NCBI GenBank assembly: GCA_029932895.1
Contig: JAOZPF010000138.1
Span: 1 to 7,659 of the forward strand
DNA: 7,659 bases
Source of the DNA: Anaerolineae bacterium
GTDB taxonomy: Bacteria; Chloroflexota; Anaerolineae; B4-G1; DUEL01
Direction: 5' to 3'
Shown here piece by piece: positions 1 to 5,271 of the stretch. Position 1 is the first letter of the stretch. Each line of letters starts with the position of its first letter. The notes under the pieces were generated by a model. That model had not been told where the DNA came from, did not search any database, and worked only from the letters and a program-made list of their open reading frames with translations. Position numbers and translations under genes: made by a program.

Positions 1-72
1 TTCTTCTAGCTTCTCCAGATCAACCGGTTTCCATAACTGGTAGAGCAGGGGATAGACGGAAACATACTTCAT
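1..72 (-). CDS. Possible start of an unrecognised gene, cut by left window edge
   Basis: An ATG at 72-70 opens a frame that stays open to base 1, giving 24 residues that begin MKYVSVYPLLYQLW and continue with an acidic, Leu/Glu-rich stretch. The composition looks coding but is too short to assign to a family. A promoter-like sequence with a perfect TATAAT lies 26 bases upstream of the start. Against it, the only Shine-Dalgarno-like bases (GGAG) touch the ATG directly, so initiation would be weak or use another start. The same frame is also open upstream to a GTG at 177-175, but that extension reads like non-coding sequence and runs through short repeats. The rest of the gene, if real, lies beyond the left edge. 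Function unknown. Confidence 0.33.
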   Translation of the reverse strand, partial: MKYVSVYPLLYQLWKPVDLEKLEE

Positions 73-97
73 CTCCAGGACAGTCGTGCCTACCTGG

Positions 98-126
98 ATT
101 ATACACCAATTCCAGCTCTGTGTCTG
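98..126 (-). promoter_or_regulatory. Sigma-70-like promoter candidate facing left
   Basis: On the minus strand a perfect TATAAT (98-103) is preceded by a 17-base spacer and CAGACA (121-126), which matches four of six bases of the -35 consensus. Transcription would start near base 91, about 20 bases before the ATG at 72. It is the best promoter-shaped sequence in the window and lies in a non-coding gap between the broken membrane-protein gene and the possible left-edge gene. Judged only from hexamers and spacing. Confidence 0.42.
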
Positions 127-199
127 GCGTCTGGAGTATTCAGTTGTCAAGGTGCAGAGATCGTTGAGTTGTGTCACTGCAAAAGTCGAGTTCCTCCTC

Positions 200-472
200 T
201 CAGTTTGATCTGTCCCTGCTCCCCAGCATCCACACCGTCCCGCCGACAGCCAGCGAGCCCATCCCCAGCCAAAAGAGCAGAGCCAATGGCAGGGGAGGAT
301 GGGCGTGGCGGTAGAGGCGGGCGTACTCTGGCCCGGCGCGGCCCATTGTGTAAAACTCGGCATACAGTTCCCAGCCCGCCAGCCAGGCCAGTATGCCGAT
401 GAGCAGCCGCAGCGTGCGGGGCGTGTCCTGGCGTCGCCGACCGGTCAGCCATAGGGCGAGACCGTGCAGCAA
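200..472 (-). CDS. Small hypothetical membrane protein, probably the 3' part of a broken gene
   Basis: This frame encodes 90 residues from a TTG at 472-470 to a TGA at 202-200. It is Leu/Trp-rich with at least two likely membrane segments, around residues 20-41 (starting RTLRLLIGILAWLAGW) and 60-83 (starting PLALLFWLGMGSLAVGG), joined by a polar stretch rich in Tyr, Arg and His. No family is recognised. The same frame continues upstream of the TTG without interruption to a TAA at 526-524, and that upstream sequence (starting RLNYWHELGHLETLP) reads as protein too, so the TTG may only be the first available start in a damaged gene. Overlapping frames on either strand give Arg/Pro-rich products typical of shadows, which supports this frame. 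The gene follows pump 3 on the same strand and may once have been the last operon gene. Whether it is still translated is unclear. Confidence 0.45.
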   Translation of the reverse strand: MLHGLALWLTGRRRQDTPRTLRLLIGILAWLAGWELYAEFYTMGRAGPEYARLYRHAHPPLPLALLFWLGMGSLAVGGTVWMLGSRDRSN

Positions 473-687
473 CGCCAGCGGCAGGGTTTCCAGGTGACCC
501 AGCTCGTGCCAATAGTTCAGGCGTTATCCCGCCTGGCGCGGGATGCCGCGTCGTAGGTGGAGATTGACCAGGCCGGGGTGCGGCAGGGGCACTCCTCCGG
601 CCTTGACCCAGTGCCACGTCCGCCCGACCGCTATTTCAGCGGGCAGACCTACCAGGAGCGCACCTCGAGTGGCTGTTCCTCACTCAC
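473..687 (-). pseudogene. 5' part of the same membrane-protein gene, frameshifted and with a stop
   Basis: A GTG at 687-685 follows an AGGAGAGG ribosome binding site (692-699) that overlaps the pump 3 stop codon, matching the site style of the other operon genes. It encodes only 12 residues (MSEEQPLEVRSW if GTG is read as Met) before a TAG at 651-649. From about 679 the adjacent frame reads as protein (GALLVGLPAEIAVGRTWHWV, then a Pro/Leu/Arg-rich stretch) down to a TAA at 526-524, and after that TAA continues in the same frame into the 90-residue membrane ORF. A single frameshift between 685 and 651 plus loss of the TAA would give one protein of about 160 residues with three or four membrane segments. 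This is inferred from reading-frame character only. Independent short ORFs or assembly errors are alternatives. Confidence 0.38.
518..535. repeat. Perfect inverted repeat around an in-frame TAA
   Basis: On the plus strand CAGGCG (518-523) and CGCCTG (530-535) form a six-base perfect dyad with a six-base loop. On the minus strand the loop reads GGATAA and contains the TAA that interrupts the membrane-protein frame. There is no T-tract, so it is not an intrinsic terminator. It may be chance, or a scar of a small rearrangement. Confidence 0.35.
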
Positions 688-697
688 TGTTCCTCTC

Positions 698-2791
698 CTA
701 CCCCAGGTCCATCCGCCGCAGGAGCTGAGCGTTGACCGCCACAATGACAGTGCTCAGTGACATCAACAGCGCCCCCACCGCCGGCGAAAGCAGAATCCCC
801 ACCGAGGCCAGCACCCCCGCCGCCAGTGGCAGGGCGACCACGTTGTACCCCGTGGCCCAGATCAGATTCTGCACCATCTTTTTGTAGGTCGCCCGGCTCA
901 ACTCGAAAATCTTGACCACGTCCAGAGGGTTGCTTTGCACCAGGATGATGCCCGCCGATTCGATAGCTACGTCGGTGCCGCTGCCGATGGCGATGCCCAC
1001 GTCGGCGCGGGTCAGGGCCGGGGCGTCGTTCACCCCGTCGCCGACCATTGCTACCTGCTTGCCCTGCGCCTGTAGCTCGGCGACCTGGTGATCCTTGTGC
1101 TCCGGCAGCACCTCGGCAAAGATAATATCAATGTTCAGCTCTTCCGCCACCGCATCGGCGACCGCCCTGCTATCTCCGGTGAGCATGGCGACCTCGACTC
1201 CCATCTCTTGCAACCGCCGCACCGCTTGGTAGCTCTCGGGCCGCACCACATCGGCCAGGGCAAAGGCGGCCACGGCCTGCGTTTCATCCACCAGGTAGAT
1301 GACCGATTGCCCTTTGCGCCCCGCTTCTTCGCTAAAGCGGGCCAGCGCGTCCGGCAGGGGGAGGTCCAGCATCTCTAGCAGTCGTGGCCCGCCGACATAG
1401 ACCTGACGACCGGCGTGGACGGCGCGGATGCCGCGCCCCTTGATGGCTTCGAAATCGCGTACCGGCGGAGGGGTGACTCCTCGCTCTTCTGCCTTGCTGC
1501 GGATGGAGCGAGCGATCAGGTGCTCCGAATCACCCTCCACTGCTGCAGCCAGAGCCAGCGCCCGTTCGTCGCTCCAGCCATTGGCTGTCACCATATCCAC
1601 GACGCCGAACGCGCCCTCGGTCAGCGTGCCGGTTTTGTCAAAGATGACCGTGTCTATCTCGCGGGCGGCCTCCAATGCCAGCCGGTCGCGCACCAGGATG
1701 CCGTTTGAGGCACCCATCGAGGTGCTGATGGCGACCACCAGCGGGACCGCCAGCCCCAGTGCGTGTGGACAGGCGATGACCAGCACCGTCACGACCCGCT
1801 CCAGGACGTTCAGATTAAAGCCGGCGGCCAATACCCAGGCCACAGTGGTTATCGCTGCCACGCCCAGGGCGACGTAAAAGAGCCACCCGGCGGCCTTGTC
1901 GGCCAGGATTTGGGTATGCGACTTGGATTGCTGTGCCTGTTCGACCAGTCGCATAATGCCTGCCAGCGCGGTCTCGTCACCAGTGGCAGTGACGCGCACT
2001 CGCAGACTGCCATCGCCGTTGATCGTGCCGGCGATCACCTCGTCGCCTGGTCCTTTGGTCACCGGCCTCGATTCGCCGGTGATCATCGCCTGGTTGACGT
2101 CGGATTTCCCCTCCTCGACGACACCGTCGGCAGGGACGCTGGCCCCGGGCCGCACCAGCACCAGGTCGCCGGTCTGGAGTGTGTTGGCTGCTACCACCTC
2201 CGTTGTGCCGTCGGGGGACAACCGCTCGGCGGTGTCGGGCATCAGCTTGGCCAGTTCGTTGAGGGCGCCGGAGGCCTGGCGGATGCTACGCATCTCAATC
2301 CAGTGGCCGAGCAGCATCACGTCGATCAGCGTTGCCATCTCCCAGAAAAAGCCGCTGCCGGGGGAGGCGAACAGCGCAAAGAGACTGTAGACAAAGGCGA
2401 CCGAGATCGCCAGCGAGATGAGCGTCATCATCCCTGGGCGGCGGTTGCGCAGTTCCGGCCCTGCCATCTTGAGGAAGGGCAGGCCGCCGTAGAAAAAGAT
2501 CGCCAGCGCAAAGGCCGGGCCGATCCAGCGGCTACCGGGGAATTCTGGTATGCCAAAACCAAGCCACTGCTGTAGCATAGGGCTGAAAAGCAGCACCGGA
2601 ACTGTGAGCAGCAGGTTGACCCAGAAACGCTGGCGGAACATCTGCTCGTGGCCGGTGTGGTCCGTGTGGGCAGCGTGCTCCTCGTGCGCTGTGTGGCCGC
2701 CGTAGTCCGTGTGGGTGGGATGGGCAGCGTGGTCCGTGTGACCAGTGTGCTCCCCGCCGTCATTATGCACCTCGTGAGCGTGTTGCTTCAT
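698..2791 (-). CDS. copB: CopB-type copper/silver-translocating P-type ATPase (P1B-3), His-rich N-terminus
   Basis: An inner-membrane efflux pump of 697 residues that should export copper (Cu2+ and/or Cu+) or silver at the cost of ATP. Residues 1-50 are a His-rich metal-binding tail with 14 His. Then come eight likely membrane helices (about 56-79, 89-107, 120-142, 148-164, 304-325, 333-359, 643-666, 669-690). The ion-site motif is CPH (341-343), the hallmark of the CopB/P1B-3 group, backed by Tyr-Asn (649-650) and MSLST (678-682) in the last two helices and GHWIE near 162. The catalytic core is complete: TGES (238-241), phosphorylated Asp385 in DKTGT, TGD (538-540), GDGVND (584-589). The usual nucleotide-domain SEHP reads SEHL (422-425). 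The start is supported by AGGAGAG (2798-2804) six bases upstream. It lies 102 bases downstream of pump 2 on the same strand. Confidence 0.93.
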   Translation of the reverse strand: MKQHAHEVHNDGGEHTGHTDHAAHPTHTDYGGHTAHEEHAAHTDHTGHEQMFRQRFWVNLLLTVPVLLFSPMLQQWLGFGIPEFPGSRWIGPAFALAIFFYGGLPFLKMAGPELRNRRPGMMTLISLAISVAFVYSLFALFASPGSGFFWEMATLIDVMLLGHWIEMRSIRQASGALNELAKLMPDTAERLSPDGTTEVVAANTLQTGDLVLVRPGASVPADGVVEEGKSDVNQAMITGESRPVTKGPGDEVIAGTINGDGSLRVRVTATGDETALAGIMRLVEQAQQSKSHTQILADKAAGWLFYVALGVAAITTVAWVLAAGFNLNVLERVVTVLVIACPHALGLAVPLVVAISTSMGASNGILVRDRLALEAAREIDTVIFDKTGTLTEGAFGVVDMVTANGWSDERALALAAAVEGDSEHLIARSIRSKAEERGVTPPPVRDFEAIKGRGIRAVHAGRQVYVGGPRLLEMLDLPLPDALARFSEEAGRKGQSVIYLVDETQAVAAFALADVVRPESYQAVRRLQEMGVEVAMLTGDSRAVADAVAEELNIDIIFAEVLPEHKDHQVAELQAQGKQVAMVGDGVNDAPALTRADVGIAIGSGTDVAIESAGIILVQSNPLDVVKIFELSRATYKKMVQNLIWATGYNVVALPLAAGVLASVGILLSPAVGALLMSLSTVIVAVNAQLLRRMDLG

Positions 2792-2824
2792 CTTGCTCTC
2801 TCCTGCTTTCTGCCTGTTATCTTC

Positions 2825-2853
2825 ATCATACGTGATAATCTGGCTCCCGATAA
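2825..2853 (-). promoter_or_regulatory. Possible secondary promoter for the CopB gene
   Basis: On the minus strand TATGAT (2825-2830) matches five of six -10 bases. A 17-base spacer upstream leads only to TTATCG (2848-2853), a poor -35. A TTATC/GATAA dyad (2817-2821 and 2834-2838) straddles the -10. A good -10 with a poor -35 and a nearby dyad would suit regulated transcription separate from the upstream pumps. Weak evidence, based on motifs only. Confidence 0.3.
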
Positions 2854-2875
2854 GGAGCGCTTGGCCTGTTCCCGC

Positions 2876-2893
2876 CCCCGCCGTTTGGCGGGG
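2876..2893 (-). other. GC-rich intercistronic hairpin directly after the pump 2 stop codon
   Basis: CCCCGCC (2876-2882) and GGCGGGG (2887-2893) form a perfect seven-base stem with a four-base loop, starting immediately after the pump 2 TAG. In the transcript no U-run follows, so it does not meet the definition of an intrinsic terminator. It could pause RNA polymerase, protect the pump 1-2 message from 3' decay, or set a lower level for pump 3. A smaller stem, GCTCC/GGAGC (2843-2847 and 2854-2858), lies just beyond. Confidence 0.55.
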
Positions 2894-5269
2894 CTAGTGT
2901 CGTGGTGGTCGATCGTCCTCCTTGTACCCCAGCAGCCGCAGCGCGTTGGCGACCACGAACAACGTGCTCCCCTCGTGGAAGAGGATCGCCGGCCCTATTC
3001 CTGCCAGGCCGAACAGCGCCGCCGGTATCAGCAGCCCGATGACGCCCAGCGAGATGACCAGGTTCTGGCGGATGATGCGGCGAGCCTGGCGGCTCAGTCC
3101 CACGGCGAATGGCAGGCGGGAGAGGTCGTCGGCCATCAGCGCCACATCGGCTGTCTCCAGGGCCACGTCGGTGCCGGCACCGCCCATAGCGATGCCCACG
3201 GTCGCTGCTGCCAGCGCGGGAGCGTCGTTTACGCCATCTCCGACCATTGCCACCTGACCGTGCTCCTGCAAGAGTTCCCTTATGGCTGCCACCTTCCCCT
3301 CTGGCAGTAGGTCGGCCCGCCAGTCGGTCAGGCCGACGGCCTGGGCGATAGCCGTCGCCACCCGCTCGTTGTCGCCGGTGAGCATCACCAGGGTCCGGAT
3401 GCCCATAGCGCGCAGCCGCTCCAACGCTGCTGGAGCCTTGTCGCGGGGCCGGTCGGCCAGGCCGATGATGCCTAGAAAGCGCCGGCCATCCTGCACGAGC
3501 ATCGTCGTCTGCCCCTCAGCCTCCAACTGCCTCACTTGCTCGGCCAGAGTGCGGGGGACCTCCAGCCCCTCCTCCGCAAAGAGGCGCAGGTTGCCAATGT
3601 GCACCGTCCGGTTGCCCAAGGAGGCCCGCACGCCGCGCCCGGTCACCGCCTGGAGGTTAGCGGCTGGCGGCAGGTCAGCCAGCCCCCTCTCCTGGGCCCG
3701 ACGCAGAACGGCCTGGGCTAGTGGGTGATTGGACCGGCTTTCCACTGCCGCTGCCACTCGCAACAACTCTTCCTCGGAGGTGCGACCCCGAGGGTAGGGC
3801 ACGACAGCGCTCACCTCCGGCCTGCCGTACGTGAGGGTACCGGTCTTGTCCAGGGCGATGGCGTTCAATGCCCCCAGGTTTTCCAGGTGAACGCCGCCCT
3901 TGACCAGCACGCCGTTGCGCGCCGCTTGGGCGATGCCGGAGAGCACCGCTGAGGGAGTGGCGATAGCCAGGGCGCACGGCGACGCGGCGACCAGGATGGT
4001 CAGCCCGCGCAGGATGCTTTCCTGCCACGGTAGCCATCCCAGCAGGGGCGGTGCGCCAACCACCAGCAGCACCCCCACGAGCACCAGGGGCACAAAGAAT
4101 CGCTCGAAGCGGTCGGTGAACTGCTGGGTGGGGGATTTCTGCGCCTGTGCCTCTTCCACCATCTGGATGACGCGCGCCAGAGTGGTGTCCTGAGCCAGCT
4201 TGGTCACCTCGATCTCCAGCGCACCGTCACCGTTGACGGTGGCGGCGAACACCTGGTCGCCCGCCCCCTTTTCTACAGGTACACTCTCCCCCGTGATGGG
4301 GCTCTGATCCACTGCCGAGCGGCCCTTGAGGATTTGCCCGTCTATGGGGATGCGCTCCCCTGGTCGGGCGATGACAATGTCCCCGCGTACCAACTCTTCG
4401 ACCGGCAACTCGTACTCTCCACCATCCCGGCGCACTCGGGCGGTCTTGGGTCTGATCTCGCCCAGGGCGCGGATGGCCTGGCGGGCGCGGTCCATCGCAT
4501 AATGCTCCAGGGCGTGCCCCAGGCTAAAGAGAAAGAGGAGCAGCGCTCCCTCGGCCCACTCGCCAAGGAGCGCGGCCCCAATGGCTGCCACCACCATCAG
4601 GAAGTCGATGTCGAACCGCAAGCTGAGGGCAGCCCGCAGGCCGTGGCGTGTGGGGTCGTACCCCCCGCTCAGGTAGGCCAGGATGTACAGCGCGATGGCG
4701 GCTAGGTGGGGCAACCCCAGGAACGTCTCGCCGAGGAAACCGACCGCCAGGAAGAGGCCGGAGATCAAGCTGAGCACCAGTTTCCAGTTCTCCCGCACCC
4801 AACCGCGAGGTTTTTTCTCCTCCTCCTCGACGGCATAGCCCAACCTCTGGATCGCTCTGATGATGGTGCGGCGGCTGACCCTCTCGCTGTCATATTCGAC
4901 CCACAGCTTCTCGGCGGCATAATTGACCGAGATGTTCAAGACGCCCTTGCGACGGGCCAGGATGTGCTCGATGCTGAGGGCACAGCTTGGGCAGTCTATG
5001 CCGGTGATGCGAAACATCTCGTGGCGGTAGCGGTGGGTGATGCGCGCGCCGGCCCGTTCGGCCCAGCGCTGCACCCGGCCCAGGGAGATGATGTTGGGGT
5101 CGTAGTGAACACATAGGTGACCCTCGCCGTTCTCGCGTTCGATGTGGACCCGCTCGATGCCCCTCCGCTGTCGCAGTTGTTCCTGCAAACGGGCGACGCA
5201 TTGGTCGCGTTCATCCTTGACCCCCGGCAGGAGGATGGGGATTTCCAGGTGAATGGTTGATTGACTCAT
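2894..5269 (-). CDS. P1B-4-type heavy-metal ATPase (SPC motif) with N-terminal HMA domains
   Basis: A 791-residue inner-membrane metal-efflux ATPase, probably for Co2+, Zn2+ or Fe2+, the usual P1B-4 substrates (CoaT, CtpD, CzcP, PfeT). Residues 1-85 look like a degenerate HMA fold without a CxxC. Residues about 86-147 form an HMA domain with GIDCPSC (Cys93, Cys96). Eight likely membrane helices follow (about 162-182, 186-203, 222-237, 239-256, 391-411, 421-447, 736-757, 759-780). The ion-site motif is SPC (430-432) and the last helix has HEGST (765-769), the P1B-4 pair. The catalytic core is intact: TGES (326-329), Asp474 in DKTGT, SNHP (513-516), TGDN (631-634), GDGVND (677-682). The start at 5269 is supported by GGAGA (5275-5279) five bases upstream. 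This site abuts and enters the pump 1 stop, with a two-base intergenic gap, so translation is coupled. Many P1B-4 pumps lack HMA domains, so the N-terminus is notable. Confidence 0.93.
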   Translation of the reverse strand: MSQSTIHLEIPILLPGVKDERDQCVARLQEQLRQRRGIERVHIERENGEGHLCVHYDPNIISLGRVQRWAERAGARITHRYRHEMFRITGIDCPSCALSIEHILARRKGVLNISVNYAAEKLWVEYDSERVSRRTIIRAIQRLGYAVEEEEKKPRGWVRENWKLVLSLISGLFLAVGFLGETFLGLPHLAAIALYILAYLSGGYDPTRHGLRAALSLRFDIDFLMVVAAIGAALLGEWAEGALLLFLFSLGHALEHYAMDRARQAIRALGEIRPKTARVRRDGGEYELPVEELVRGDIVIARPGERIPIDGQILKGRSAVDQSPITGESVPVEKGAGDQVFAATVNGDGALEIEVTKLAQDTTLARVIQMVEEAQAQKSPTQQFTDRFERFFVPLVLVGVLLVVGAPPLLGWLPWQESILRGLTILVAASPCALAIATPSAVLSGIAQAARNGVLVKGGVHLENLGALNAIALDKTGTLTYGRPEVSAVVPYPRGRTSEEELLRVAAAVESRSNHPLAQAVLRRAQERGLADLPPAANLQAVTGRGVRASLGNRTVHIGNLRLFAEEGLEVPRTLAEQVRQLEAEGQTTMLVQDGRRFLGIIGLADRPRDKAPAALERLRAMGIRTLVMLTGDNERVATAIAQAVGLTDWRADLLPEGKVAAIRELLQEHGQVAMVGDGVNDAPALAAATVGIAMGGAGTDVALETADVALMADDLSRLPFAVGLSRQARRIIRQNLVISLGVIGLLIPAALFGLAGIGPAILFHEGSTLFVVANALRLLGYKEDDRPPRH

Positions 5270-5271
5270 TG

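Noticed and set aside
122..135. Two GTCTGG-type heptamer units resembling the leader array
   Set aside because: Only two imperfect copies and a different unit, overlapping the -35 of the promoter candidate. Too little to call a repeat array.
174..617. A 147-residue minus-strand open frame overlapping the small membrane protein
   Set aside because: Ala/Pro/Arg/Gly-rich with no structural pattern. The alternative frame over the same bases shows membrane segments and aromatic residues typical of real protein.
557..760. A plus-strand open frame of 67 residues over the broken membrane-protein gene and the CopB 3' end
   Set aside because: Parts read smoothly, but it runs antisense into conserved CopB codons, shows no clear ribosome binding site and no known domain.
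1763..2575. A 270-residue plus-strand open frame inside the CopB gene
   Set aside because: It lies wholly antisense to a well-conserved ATPase, has a Gln/His/Gly/Arg-biased composition and shows no recognisable domain. It is a mirror of high-GC codon use.
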